Below, one piece after another: positions 1 through 8,379 of a DNA stretch of 64,000 nt. Position numbers and translations under genes: made by a program. The notes under the pieces were generated by a model. It did no database searches, was not told the origin of the DNA, and worked only from the letters and a program-made list of their open reading frames with translations. Each line of letters starts with the position of its first letter. Position 1 is the stretch's first letter. This stretch comes from Spiribacter curvatus (GTDB taxonomy: Bacteria; Pseudomonadota; Gammaproteobacteria; Nitrococcales; Nitrococcaceae), in NCBI RefSeq assembly GCF_000485905.1, contig NC_022664.1, forward strand, positions 1,054,001 through 1,118,000. The letters run 5' to 3'.

Positions 1-1
1 T

Positions 2-691
2 TTTGATCCGCTGGCACCACTGACGCTCGAGAACTTCCGCAGCGCCTGGGAACAAGCGCCTTTCGCCCGCTATTACCTGAACACCTTTCTGATGGTGACT
101 GGCATCCTCGGCGCTCAGATCGTCGTATGCACTCTGGCGGGGTTCGCCTTCGCCCGCTTTCCCCTGCCCGGCAAGGAAATCCTGTTCATGCTGGTGCTGC
201 TTCAGCTATTCGTTTTCCCAGAGGTACTGATTGTCGAGAATTACACCGTGGCGAGCGAGCTTGGACTGATCGATTCTATTCCTGGCATCGGTCTACCCTA
301 CGTGGCCAGTGCATTTGGCATCTTCCTGCTCCGTCAGACCTTCAAGACCGTCCCCCGGGAATTAGAGGACGCCGCGCGTATCGAGGGCAATGGCTGGATG
401 GCGGTGCTGCTCAAGGTCTACGTCCCACTCGCCTGGCCCACCTATCTGGCGTATGCGCTCGTGTCCGTGAGCCACCACTGGAACAACTTCCTCTGGCCAT
501 TGATCGTCACCAATTCGGTGGAGACACGCCCACTGACCGTGGGCCTCGCAATATTCTCGGCCCCCGAGACCGGCGTGAACTGGGCGATTGTCAGCGCGGC
601 GACACTACTGAGCATCGGGCCGCTGCTGATCGCATTTCTCCTGTTCCAGCGTCAGTTCGTGCAGTCGTTCATGCGCGCGGGGATTCGATAG
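2..691 (+). CDS. Carbohydrate ABC transporter permease (MalG/UgpE type), 5' truncated
   Basis: Inner-membrane permease of a sugar or sugar-alcohol ABC importer. The frame is open from base 2, so the gene begins before the window and about 230 C-terminal residues are present. Several hydrophobic helices are visible. The cytoplasmic EAA loop that contacts the ATPase is recognisable as EDAARIEGN followed by a conserved PLAWP. The protein ends in QSFMRAGIR, as MalG-type permeases do. The binding protein, second permease and ATPase are presumably upstream, outside the window, so the substrate cannot be told. It is the last gene of its operon: an inverted repeat follows and the next gene is unrelated. 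Confidence 0.9.
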   Translation, partial: FDPLAPLTLENFRSAWEQAPFARYYLNTFLMVTGILGAQIVVCTLAGFAFARFPLPGKEILFMLVLLQLFVFPEVLIVENYTVASELGLIDSIPGIGLPYVASAFGIFLLRQTFKTVPRELEDAARIEGNGWMAVLLKVYVPLAWPTYLAYALVSVSHHWNNFLWPLIVTNSVETRPLTVGLAIFSAPETGVNWAIVSAATLLSIGPLLIAFLLFQRQFVQSFMRAGIR

Positions 692-723
692 CAGGACGCG
701 TAGCGGAGTGGATGCCAGCTTTT

Positions 724-747
724 TGCGCCAGCCACCTGATTGGCGCA
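724..747. terminator. Inverted repeat after the sugar permease gene
   Basis: A perfect 7-bp inverted repeat (TGCGCCA / TGGCGCA) with a 10-base loop lies just after the permease stop codon. A run of five T precedes the left arm rather than following the right arm. It may be a terminator or attenuator for the sugar operon, but it is not a classical intrinsic terminator on the plus strand. Confidence 0.4.
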
Positions 748-757
748 TGCTATGGAT

Positions 758-767
758 TGTGATCACA
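758..767. promoter_or_regulatory. 10-bp palindrome TGTGATCACA upstream of the c-di-GMP gene
   Basis: A perfect 10-bp palindrome centred about 27 bases before the ATG at 790. It resembles fused CRP/FNR half-sites without the usual 4-6 base spacer. A role as operator is a guess from position and symmetry. Confidence 0.25.
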
Positions 768-789
768 TTGGATATCCGTCGCCAACGTC

Positions 790-2850
790 ATGCCTGACGC
801 AGAAAGCTTCCAGACACTATTGGATGCGAGCGACAACCTGTGCGCGATTGTCGACTCCGACTACCGCTACTGTTGGACCAACGCGACCTATCAGCGACTG
901 CATGCGCCATCCCTGGACACTCTTGTGGACCGGCATGTCGGTGAGATTGTCGGTGAGGCGCACTTCGAGCATGTCGTACAGCCGCACCTCGACAGCTGTC
1001 TGGACGGTCAACCGCAGTGCTTCGCGACCGAGCGGCCGAGCCCCAGTCTTGGCAGGCGTGATCTCGAGGTTCGTTATTACCCCCTGACCCGTGCGCAATC
1101 CGGGGAACGTCAAATCGGCATTGTGATTGCGGATACGACTGATCGACGCGAGTGCGAGCGCGATGTCCATAAAATGATGTCCATCACGCACCTGAACCCC
1201 TCACCGATCGCGATCACTGACCTGCAAGGCCGCATGGAGTATGTCAATCCAGCGCTTGAGCAGATCTCAGGGTACACCCGCGACGAGTTGGTGGGGCATA
1301 CGTATGCAGTGCTCAAGAGTGGCAACACACCCGACGCGGTCTACCGCGACCTCTGGGAGACGATTAGCGCGGGTCGAACCTGGACCGGTGAGTTCGAGAA
1401 CCGGCGCAAGGACGGGAGCCTCTACTGCGAATACACGCTGATCGCCCCGCTACGGGATGACGATGGCGCGATCGTCAATTACGCCACGATCAAGCAGGAT
1501 ACGACCACTCTTCGAGCGACCGAAAACGATCTTGCACGGTCGGCTTTCGAGGATCCGCTCACCGGGCTGTCGACGCGTAACGGCTTCAGTCAGGCGCTTC
1601 AGGGTCGGCTTGACCAGGGAGGCTGGCAGAGCGAGGCCATTGTCATGATGGTCGACATCGTCGGCCTGCGGGATATCAACGACGCCTATGGCTATGACGG
1701 CGGTGATCGCTTGCTCATCGAGTTCAGCCAGAGGCTCTCGCAACTCACCAGCGACCCACGACTGGCCGGTCGGATCGGCGGTGACGAGTGCACCCTCTTT
1801 CTGGAATCCGATCCCGACGACGCCATCGAAGCACGACTCGAAAGGATCGTCGAGCACCTGTCGCGTCCGTTCGATCTGGATGGCGTTGCCATCGATATCG
1901 CTATCCGAATGGGCTACACCCGAATGGGCCATAGGATTCGACCGGCGGAACGGCTGCTCCGTGAAGCGGAACGAGCGCTTTTCCGCCACCGCGCGGAATC
2001 GACTCTGCCATGGATTGCCTACACTGACCGGCTCGAGCAACAGACGCGGGCGCGCATCGATTTGACCCGGGAACTGCGAACGGCCCTTCAGGACAACCAG
2101 TTCGAGCTTCATTTCCAGCCCAAACTGGATCTGGCGAGCGGATATCTCGTGTCGGCGGAGGCCCTGCTGCGCTGGAATCATCCGGAGCGGGGACTAATCT
2201 CGCCCGGCGTGTTCATACCCATCGCCGAGCAGAGTCAGCTGATTGGCCCGATTGGCGAATGGGCCATCCGCCGGGCCTGTGAGCATCTGCGGGCGTGGCA
2301 GGACGAGGGGCTCGACCTGGTTCGGGTCGCCGTTAATGTCTCCTTGGTTCAGTTTCGTACGGGTCACTTCCCGGATAGCGTTCGCCGGATTCTCGAGGAG
2401 TCGGGAACGGCCCCTGAACAGCTCTCACTGGAGATCACCGAGAGCGTCTTCGCTCAGGAATCCGCATCCCTGTTGCGGCAGATGCGTGAGTTGCGTGATA
2501 TGAATGTGCGCCTCTCGCTGGATGACTTCGGCACCGGTTATTCGTCGCTGCTCTACCTGCAGCAGTATCCATTTGACGAAATCAAGATCGACCAGGGTTT
2601 TGTAACGCACCTGATGAGCGATCGCTTCAGCCGCAACATCGTTGAGGCAGTGAAAATGCTGGCGCACGCGCTCGACGCGGAGATCATGGCCGAAGGCATC
2701 GAGTCGGACAGTGTCCGCAGGGAACTTCTGATGATGGGCATCCATTTTGGTCAGGGTTTCTATTACAGCTACCCGCTGGAGGCGGAGGACTTTCGCTGGC
2801 TGCTTGAGCGCGGCAGCCGGCTGCCACTGACAGCCGACGAAATTGATTAG
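790..2850 (+). CDS. PAS-PAS-GGDEF-EAL protein, probable c-di-GMP phosphodiesterase
   Basis: Cytoplasmic sensor-effector of c-di-GMP signalling, 686 aa. Two PAS-like sensor domains occupy about residues 5-245. The second has the typical NPALEQISGYTRDELVG stretch. A GGDEF domain follows (about 250-415), but its signature reads GGDEC and I see no RxxD inhibitory site upstream, so cyclase activity is doubtful. The EAL domain (about 425-680) looks complete: EALLRW near 456, NVS, LEITES, DDFGTGYSS near 577, IKID, AEGIES near 634 and a QGFYYSYP ending. I infer a phosphodiesterase with a degenerate GGDEF. It sits 36 bp before kaiC in the same direction, so c-di-GMP turnover may be linked to the Kai-like module. 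No transmembrane segment is seen. Confidence 0.9.
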   Translation: MPDAESFQTLLDASDNLCAIVDSDYRYCWTNATYQRLHAPSLDTLVDRHVGEIVGEAHFEHVVQPHLDSCLDGQPQCFATERPSPSLGRRDLEVRYYPLTRAQSGERQIGIVIADTTDRRECERDVHKMMSITHLNPSPIAITDLQGRMEYVNPALEQISGYTRDELVGHTYAVLKSGNTPDAVYRDLWETISAGRTWTGEFENRRKDGSLYCEYTLIAPLRDDDGAIVNYATIKQDTTTLRATENDLARSAFEDPLTGLSTRNGFSQALQGRLDQGGWQSEAIVMMVDIVGLRDINDAYGYDGGDRLLIEFSQRLSQLTSDPRLAGRIGGDECTLFLESDPDDAIEARLERIVEHLSRPFDLDGVAIDIAIRMGYTRMGHRIRPAERLLREAERALFRHRAESTLPWIAYTDRLEQQTRARIDLTRELRTALQDNQFELHFQPKLDLASGYLVSAEALLRWNHPERGLISPGVFIPIAEQSQLIGPIGEWAIRRACEHLRAWQDEGLDLVRVAVNVSLVQFRTGHFPDSVRRILEESGTAPEQLSLEITESVFAQESASLLRQMRELRDMNVRLSLDDFGTGYSSLLYLQQYPFDEIKIDQGFVTHLMSDRFSRNIVEAVKMLAHALDAEIMAEGIESDSVRRELLMMGIHFGQGFYYSYPLEAEDFRWLLERGSRLPLTADEID

Positions 2851-2886
2851 CGCACCCAATCAACCATCAGCACAACGGAGTATAGT

Positions 2887-4581
2887 TTGGAGAAACGCAG
2901 AACGGGCATTGCCGATCTGGACCGGGTCACCGAGGGCGGGCTGCCAGCCGGTCAGGCGACGCTGATCCTGGGGCAGGCCGCGGCGGGTAAGACCGTGCTG
3001 GCACTCCAAGTGCTGGCCCGCGCCATTGAGGGCGGCGAAGGAGCGATCTTCGTATCTTTCGAAGAGTCGCCCGAACAGGTCCGACGCGACGCGGCCTCAT
3101 TCAGCTGGGGCGCCGAGCTCCTCGCCTCTGATCGGCTGCAGATCATCGATGCACGGCCGCGCATCAGCGCGGAGACAGCAGGCGATTTCGACCTCGAGGG
3201 ATTGCTCTCGATCGTCGCAGCCGCGTCCGCCCAGTTGGATGCGTGTTGGATCGTCTTCGATGGCATCGACCAGTTACTGCAGTATCAATCCAGCCATAAG
3301 GCGGCGATCAACCAGATCCGGCGGGTGGAAGAGGCCTGCGGACAATATGGCTGGACATTACTGCTGACCGGAAAGGCGACCCGGGATGCTGACGCGCCGG
3401 CTCATCTCGAGGGGATCGAATTCCTGCTCTCGGCATCGATCGTGCTCACCGCGGAGATTGTCAAACAACAGCTCAACCGATCGCTTCGCATCGCTAAATA
3501 TCGGGGCTCCGGTCATATCGCCAATGAGCTGCCGATGCTGATCGACGATCACGGCATCACCCTCCCCTACCACTACGCCGACGAAAACAACGACGTCGAG
3601 GCCACGAACGAACGGCTCAGCGTGGGTATCGAGCGCCTGGACGCGCTGCTCGGAGGCGGGATCTATCGCGGATCGAGTCTGCTGATCTCGGGCCGGCCCG
3701 GTACGGCAAAGAGCACTCTGGCGGGCGGATTTGCAGAAGCGGCGGCCGCGCGTGGCGAGCGCACCCTCTACATCAGCTTTGACGAGCTCGAAGGCCCGTA
3801 TGTCCGTAATCTTGAGTCGGTCGGTATCAATCTGGGCGATCCGATCAACACCGGACTGGTGCGATTCCAGAGCCTCTCGGCATTTGCCGCCCGAGTCACC
3901 GAGCATTTCCTTGCCATTCGGCGCCTGCTTGATGCGTTCGATCCGCATTGTCTTGTCATTGATCCGATCTCCGCAATGCTTAAAGCAAGCGCGACCGAGG
4001 GCGCCAATATGGCGACTGAGCAACTGATCGATCTGGTGCGGCGTCGCGGCATTACAACCGTATTGACCTCGTTGAGCGGTGAGCAGGATCCGGAAGGCGA
4101 AGCCACACAAGGTCAGGTTTCGACACTCGCCGACAGCTGGATTGTTCTCGACTATAACGTCCGGGCCGGTGAGCGGAACCGCTCCCTGTCAATCGTCAAA
4201 TCCCGAGGATCGGCGCATTCCAACCAGCAGCGTGAGCTTCTGCTCGGCAACCAGGGTTTGGATCTGGCCGACGTCTATGAGAACGGCAGCGAGGTGTTAA
4301 TGGGAACCGCTCGGGCCGCCCGTGAGCGTGAAGATGCAGCAGCCGCCCGCCGGCGCTGGCTCGAATGGCAGCAGCGCCGTAAGGACCTCGAGCAGAAAAT
4401 CGCGCAGACCGACAAGGAACGGCGCCGCCTCGAGGCGATGATGGAGCTCGAGGAGCAGGAGCATAAAGAATCCGAGCGCCAGGACGAGAGGACGCGCGAG
4501 CAGATCAAGCAGCGTCGGGATCCGGAGCTTGACAGTAAAACCCCCGACGATGACGCCAAAGACCGGCGCGATAGGGACTAA
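2887..4581 (+). CDS. kaiC: KaiC-like double-domain RecA-family ATPase
   Basis: A 564-residue KaiC homologue. In the family, two RecA-like domains bind ATP, form hexamers and, in clock KaiC, autophosphorylate. Domain I has Walker A GQAAAGKT (29-36), the catalytic pair in SFEES and the Walker B strand WIVFDGID. Domain II has GRPGTAKST (about 269-277), SFDELEG and CLVIDPISAM. Residues 475-564 are a highly charged, predicted coiled-coil tail absent from cyanobacterial KaiC. The start is a TTG preceded by ACGGAG at good spacing; no ATG is available nearby. kaiB follows after 2 bp and no kaiA-like gene is seen, as in other proteobacterial kaiBC loci, where stress or metabolic roles have been described. 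Whether it oscillates cannot be told. Confidence 0.9.
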   Translation: MEKRRTGIADLDRVTEGGLPAGQATLILGQAAAGKTVLALQVLARAIEGGEGAIFVSFEESPEQVRRDAASFSWGAELLASDRLQIIDARPRISAETAGDFDLEGLLSIVAAASAQLDACWIVFDGIDQLLQYQSSHKAAINQIRRVEEACGQYGWTLLLTGKATRDADAPAHLEGIEFLLSASIVLTAEIVKQQLNRSLRIAKYRGSGHIANELPMLIDDHGITLPYHYADENNDVEATNERLSVGIERLDALLGGGIYRGSSLLISGRPGTAKSTLAGGFAEAAAARGERTLYISFDELEGPYVRNLESVGINLGDPINTGLVRFQSLSAFAARVTEHFLAIRRLLDAFDPHCLVIDPISAMLKASATEGANMATEQLIDLVRRRGITTVLTSLSGEQDPEGEATQGQVSTLADSWIVLDYNVRAGERNRSLSIVKSRGSAHSNQQRELLLGNQGLDLADVYENGSEVLMGTARAAREREDAAAARRRWLEWQQRRKDLEQKIAQTDKERRRLEAMMELEEQEHKESERQDERTREQIKQRRDPELDSKTPDDDAKDRRDRD

Positions 4582-4583
4582 TC

Positions 4584-4892
4584 ATGACGACTCATTCATC
4601 CACGCAAGAATCGCCCATGCCGCTGCTGATTCTGTTCGTGACCGGCAATGCGCCGAGGACGCAGCGGGCACGCGCCAACCTGGCGAAGATGCTCGAGCAG
4701 ATTGGACGCGGTGACCTGGGCCCCCATGAGATCGATCTACTCAAACAGCCTCAGGAAGGTCTGACCTACTCGGTATTCGCAACACCGTCGTTGCTCAAAA
4801 CCGATGACGGGGGCGGTGGCTCACTCCTATACGGTGATCTGTCCGACAGTGATCGGCTGCACCGCTTTCTGGCCGATCTGGCGATGACCTGA
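4584..4892 (+). CDS. kaiB: KaiB-family thioredoxin-like protein
   Basis: Small KaiB-domain protein (102 aa) that in known systems docks onto the KaiC hexamer. Hallmarks visible are LFVTGNAPRTQRA near the N terminus, DLLKQPQ, the FATPSLLK segment and the conserved LLYGDLSD stretch before the C terminus. An N-terminal extension of about 12 residues precedes the domain, and an internal ATG at residue 12 could be an alternative start. It starts 2 bp after the kaiC stop, so it is almost certainly co-translated with it. Confidence 0.88.
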   Translation: MTTHSSTQESPMPLLILFVTGNAPRTQRARANLAKMLEQIGRGDLGPHEIDLLKQPQEGLTYSVFATPSLLKTDDGGGGSLLYGDLSDSDRLHRFLADLAMT

Positions 4893-4936
4893 GAATACGC
4901 CAGTCATGGCGAACGCCACGGCGGGCATGGACACGG

Positions 4937-5239
4937 TCATCCCTGCGCGGCGTTAATCGTTGGTGACGTGACATCTCCAGAGAAATCCGCCAGGTAACGC
5001 GCACAGCAAACACGCAATAGGGACGCCAGGTTCCTGACCTCACCCTGGCGCGCCACCACCTCGTCGTGAATCTCGGCGATAAACTGCGGCACGGTGCGGC
5101 GCTGTTCCGCACTCAGGCTCTCGAGGATCGACCAGAATTCATTTTCGAGACGGATACTGGTCACGAACCCGCTCAGTCTGACCGACCGGGTACTGGTGTC
5201 GTATCGATCCTGCGGGGTCGACGCGTAAACCTCACACAT
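4937..5239 (-). CDS. Ribbon-helix-helix domain protein
   Basis: A 100-aa protein of the RHH_4 type: SVRLSGFVTSIRLENEFWSIL gives the beta strand and first helix used for DNA binding and dimerisation. The start at 5239 is chosen because GAGGAG lies directly upstream of MCEVYAS; the open frame extends further 5' without a ribosome site. It converges on kaiB and is divergent from the GMC dehydrogenase genes. A symmetric GTAGTA-N6-TACTAC element sits about 40 bp upstream of its start and could be its operator. Targets are unknown. Confidence 0.75.
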   Translation of the reverse strand: MCEVYASTPQDRYDTSTRSVRLSGFVTSIRLENEFWSILESLSAEQRRTVPQFIAEIHDEVVARQGEVRNLASLLRVCCARYLADFSGDVTSPTINAAQG

Positions 5240-5277
5240 TTCGCTCTCCTCAACTATTTTTTGCCCCCCGCAGCATT

Positions 5278-5295
5278 GTAGTAACACGCTACTAC
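5278..5295. promoter_or_regulatory. Inverted repeat GTAGTA-N6-TACTAC, candidate operator
   Basis: A perfect 6-bp inverted repeat with a 6-base spacer lies between the divergent RHH regulator (start 5239) and the GMC dehydrogenase small-subunit gene (start 5405). Size and position fit an RHH dimer-of-dimers site, so autoregulation or control of the dehydrogenase is plausible. This is inference from symmetry only. Confidence 0.4.
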
Positions 5296-5404
5296 CAACC
5301 ACGCAATCGCAGCTCACACAATCGTTCCAGGCACTTCGAAGCGGGGGTGTCCACAACAAGGCGTTCGCTCATGGGCAACGCACACAAAGGAGGAGATTCC
5401 AACG

Positions 5405-5968
5405 ATGTTGGAGCAGACAATGAACCGTCGCCGCTTCCTCAAAGGCAGCGGCTCTACGCTGATGGGAACGCTGGCAATGACCAGCATGCCGATCGCTATT
5501 CTCGCCCCCTCCCGGTCATGGGCGCTCGAGCTGCAAACGCTCGACGCCCATCAGGGAGAGGTACTTCTCAGACTCACCCGGCATATTTTCCCGCATTCGA
5601 CATTGGAGGACGCAGTCTATGCCCTGGTGGTCAAAGACCTTGACAGTGCGTCCGCCGATAGCGGGGTCAAGGGCATGCTCGCCGACGGCATCAGCCACCT
5701 TGATGACCGCGCCGGTGGCGACTGGCTCGGCCTTGATGATGAGCGCCAATTGATGCACGTCCGCGCCATCGCCGGATCCGATCTTTTCCGTAAAGTCCAG
5801 TCCACAGCGGTCGTGTCGCTATACGACAACGAAATGGCTTTCCGTCATTTCGGCTACGGCGGCGAAAAGGGCGATGCGGGCTATATCACCCGTGGCTTCA
5901 ATGACCTGACCTGGCTGCCGGATCCGCCGGCGAGCGCAAGTGGCCCGGTCCCCGGGGCGAACAGCTGA
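5405..5968 (+). CDS. Tat-exported small subunit of a GMC dehydrogenase (gluconate 2-dehydrogenase subunit 3 type)
   Basis: 187 aa with a twin-arginine signal NRRRFLKG followed by a hydrophobic stretch ending near SWA, so export to the periplasm in folded form is expected, probably carrying the flavoprotein along. The mature part resembles the gamma or small subunit (subunit 3 family) of membrane-bound FAD dehydrogenases: a conserved HQGEVLLRLTRHIFPH beginning and an aromatic C-terminal region. A strong AAGGAGGAG ribosome site supports ATG 5405. The flavoprotein subunit follows after 12 bp. No cytochrome c subunit gene is adjacent. Confidence 0.8.
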   Translation: MLEQTMNRRRFLKGSGSTLMGTLAMTSMPIAILAPSRSWALELQTLDAHQGEVLLRLTRHIFPHSTLEDAVYALVVKDLDSASADSGVKGMLADGISHLDDRAGGDWLGLDDERQLMHVRAIAGSDLFRKVQSTAVVSLYDNEMAFRHFGYGGEKGDAGYITRGFNDLTWLPDPPASASGPVPGANS

Positions 5969-5980
5969 GGAGAGTGAATC

Positions 5981-7567
5981 ATGGAAAACTACGATAATCA
6001 GCGAACCTTCACCTATGATGACGACAACGTCGTCGTGATCATCGGCTCTGGCGCCGGCGGCGGAACCCTCGCCCACGAGCTTGCGCAAAAGGGCATCGAC
6101 GCGGTCGTGCTGGAGGCTGGCAAGCTGCATACGCGCAATGAGTTCATCGCCGACGAATGGGCCTCGTTCGGTCAGCTTGCCTGGCTCGATAACCGCACCA
6201 CGAGCGGCACTTGGCGTGTCGCACGCGATTTCCCCAACCTGCCATCCTGGATCGTCAAGGCAGTCGGCGGCAGCACGGTTCACTGGGCGGGTGCCAGTCT
6301 GCGGTTCCAGCCCCATGAGTTCCGTGCGGCGAGTGAGTACGGCGATGTTCCCGGCGCCAATCTGCTCGACTGGCCACTGGAATACGACGATCTTGCGCCC
6401 TACTACGACCGCGCCGAAGACAAAATGGGCGTCACGCGGACCAACGGAATCCCCGGCCTGCCTGGCAACAATAACTTCAAGGTCATGCATGCCGGAGCGA
6501 CCGCAATCGGCTATGAGAATGTCCATACCGGCAATATGGCCATCAATAGCCAGCCGCGGGACGGCCGAGCCGCCTGCGTTCAGCGCGGCTTCTGCTTCCA
6601 GGGCTGTGCGACTGGCGCCAAGTGGTCGACGCTCTTCTCGGAGATTCCCCGGGCCCTGGCGACGGGGCATGTCGAGCTGCGACCGGAGTCGCAGGTCGCG
6701 TCCATCGAGCACGATGATCGGGGCCGCGTAAACGCGGTGGTCTACTTCGACGCCGATGGCAACGAACAGCGCCAGCGGGCCAGGGCCGTGGCGGTCGCCG
6801 GCAATTCCATCGAGACACCACGAATGCTCCTCAACTCGGCGACAGGTCAGTTTCCGGATGGTCTGGCCAACTCCTCCGGCCAAGTGGGCCGGAACTATAT
6901 GCGGCACATGACCGGTTCGGTCTATGCAAGCTTTGAGGAGCCCGTGCATATGTACAAGGGCACGACCATGGCCGGCATCGTGCAGGACGAAGCGCATCAT
7001 GATCCGTCCCGTGGCTTTGCGGGTGGCTACGAGATCGAAACGGTCTCGTTGGGTCTGCCCTTTATGGCCGCGTTCTTCGACCCCGGCGCCTGGGGACCCG
7101 ATTTCACCGAGGCGATGGATCAGTACGCGCACATGGCCGGCATGTGGCTGGTAGGAGAGGACATGCCGCAGCAGCGCAATCGCGTCACCCTCAATACCGA
7201 TGTCAAGGACAGCTACGGTCTGCCGGTGCCCAACGTCCACTATGACGATCACCCCAACGATGTGGCGATGCGCCAGCACGCCTTCCAGCAGGGTATCGCC
7301 ATCTATGAGGCGGCGGGGGCTAAAAAGGCCTATCGCACACCACCCTACCCCTCGACGCATAATCTCGGCACCTGCCGAATGAGTGCCCGGGCCCGTGATG
7401 GCGTCTGCAACGGCTATGGCCAGAGCCATGACATCGATAATCTGTTCATCTCTGACGGCAGTCAGTTCACGACCAGTGCGGCGGAGAACCCAACACTGAC
7501 CATCGTGAGCCTTGCAATCCGTCAGGCGGACTATATTGCCCAGCAGATGGCCGATCGGGTCATCTGA
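5981..7567 (+). CDS. GMC-family FAD-dependent oxidoreductase (large subunit)
   Basis: 528-aa flavoprotein that oxidises an alcohol or sugar; the substrate is not evident. The FAD-binding fold appears at residues 15-48 (VVIIGSGAGGGTLAHEL, then VVLEAG). GMC motifs follow: VGGSTVHWAGAS near 90 and the C-terminal THNLGTCRM with the catalytic His, then SDGSQFTTSAAENPTLT. It has no signal peptide of its own and probably travels with the Tat-tagged small subunit encoded just upstream. It is followed after 19 bp by glyoxalase I. RBS GAGGAGA precedes the ATG. Confidence 0.9.
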   Translation: MENYDNQRTFTYDDDNVVVIIGSGAGGGTLAHELAQKGIDAVVLEAGKLHTRNEFIADEWASFGQLAWLDNRTTSGTWRVARDFPNLPSWIVKAVGGSTVHWAGASLRFQPHEFRAASEYGDVPGANLLDWPLEYDDLAPYYDRAEDKMGVTRTNGIPGLPGNNNFKVMHAGATAIGYENVHTGNMAINSQPRDGRAACVQRGFCFQGCATGAKWSTLFSEIPRALATGHVELRPESQVASIEHDDRGRVNAVVYFDADGNEQRQRARAVAVAGNSIETPRMLLNSATGQFPDGLANSSGQVGRNYMRHMTGSVYASFEEPVHMYKGTTMAGIVQDEAHHDPSRGFAGGYEIETVSLGLPFMAAFFDPGAWGPDFTEAMDQYAHMAGMWLVGEDMPQQRNRVTLNTDVKDSYGLPVPNVHYDDHPNDVAMRQHAFQQGIAIYEAAGAKKAYRTPPYPSTHNLGTCRMSARARDGVCNGYGQSHDIDNLFISDGSQFTTSAAENPTLTIVSLAIRQADYIAQQMADRVI

Positions 7568-7586
7568 TAACGAAGGAGTGATCAGG

Positions 7587-8126
7587 ATGAGCTTTACCAC
7601 CGAGCAGTATCCCGGCGTTGTCGAGGCAAGACCCGAGTCAACGCGGGGGTTCACGCTCAACCACAGCATGATGCGCATCAAGGATCCGGAACGCTCGCTG
7701 GCGTTCTATACCGGCGTGCTCGGAATGCGGGTACTCCGGCGGCTGGATTTCGCTGAGCTCAATTTCTCGCTGTACTTCCTCGACTGCCCCACTGAGGGCC
7801 AGTCAACGCCGCCCTCCGATGTGGGGGAGCGGACCGTCTGGACATTCTCCCAGCGTGGTCTGCTCGAGCTCACGCATAATTGGGGTAGCGAGAATGATCC
7901 CGCGGTCAGCTTCCATGATGGCAACTCCGAGCCGCAGGGCTTCGGGCATATCTGTATCTCTGTGCCTGATCTTGATGCGGCGGAGCGCTGGTTCGACGAC
8001 AATGGCGTCGAATTCATCAAGCGTCCTGATCAAGGCAAGCTGACCGATGTCGCCTTCATCCGTGATCCCGATGGCTATTGGATCGAGGTGGTTGAGCCGG
8101 CACGGCTGAACAATCTCGGACGCTGA
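7587..8126 (+). CDS. gloA: Lactoylglutathione lyase (glyoxalase I)
   Basis: 179 aa. It isomerises the hemithioacetal of methylglyoxal and glutathione to S-lactoylglutathione. The two beta-alpha-beta-beta-beta modules are clear: LNHSMMRIKDPERSLAFYTGVLGM at the start and GHICISVPDLDAAERWFDDNG later, with metal-ligand candidates His near 28, Glu in LLELTHNWG, His in GFGHICIS and Glu in YWIEVVEP. Its length and the internal insert are like the longer eukaryote/gamma-type enzyme. ATG 7587 follows GAAGGAG; an open frame upstream lacks a ribosome site. It may be in the same transcript as the GMC genes. Confidence 0.92.
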   Translation: MSFTTEQYPGVVEARPESTRGFTLNHSMMRIKDPERSLAFYTGVLGMRVLRRLDFAELNFSLYFLDCPTEGQSTPPSDVGERTVWTFSQRGLLELTHNWGSENDPAVSFHDGNSEPQGFGHICISVPDLDAAERWFDDNGVEFIKRPDQGKLTDVAFIRDPDGYWIEVVEPARLNNLGR

Positions 8127-8143
8127 TCGATATCCAACCCCTC

Positions 8144-8172
8144 ACCCCCTGGTTCGACTGGGATCAGGGGGT
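8144..8172. terminator. Bidirectional hairpin between convergent genes
   Basis: A 12-bp stem (two G-U pairs) with a 5-base loop, core ACCCCCTG / CAGGGGGT, sits between the ends of gloA and the convergent small membrane-protein gene. No long T run follows either arm. Position suggests a shared terminator or 3'-end stabiliser. Confidence 0.55.
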
Positions 8173-8369
8173 CAGTCCTCCGACTGGCATGGCGCGCCAC
8201 AGGGTGCGCAGGCCCCGCGATCAAGCTGGGAGTAACTGGTCGCTACGCCGGCTTGGCCGCTATTTCGAGCGAATGTCGCGGAGTTGAAGTGGTCCGTCAG
8301 GATCAGAACCAGCAGCCCGAACAGGGCTGCCAGCACCCGCCATCTATAATAGTCTCGCGCCTCACTCAT
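8172..8369 (-). CDS. Small Cys-rich membrane protein downstream of the thiosulfate permease
   Basis: 65 aa, not recognised as a named family. One hydrophobic helix (about residues 9-26, LAALFGLLVLILT) is followed by a soluble tail ending in ACAPCGAPC, with three closely spaced Cys. The start is placed at 8369, preceded by ACGAGGT and only 10 bp after the permease stop, so it is likely the third gene of the rhodanese-permease operon. A role in sulfur handling (persulfide relay or partner of the permease) is a guess from context and the Cys cluster. Confidence 0.6.
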   Translation of the reverse strand: MSEARDYYRWRVLAALFGLLVLILTDHFNSATFARNSGQAGVATSYSQLDRGACAPCGAPCQSED

Positions 8370-8379
8370 TCCGACCTCG

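Noticed and set aside
3358-4110. A 250-codon minus-strand frame opposite kaiC
   Set aside because: Antisense to intact KaiC motifs; no recognisable protein features.
5819-7681. A 620-codon open frame on the minus strand opposite the GMC oxidoreductase
   Set aside because: It lies entirely antisense to a clearly recognised gene, shows no domain or signal, and is explained by GC-rich codon usage that suppresses stops.
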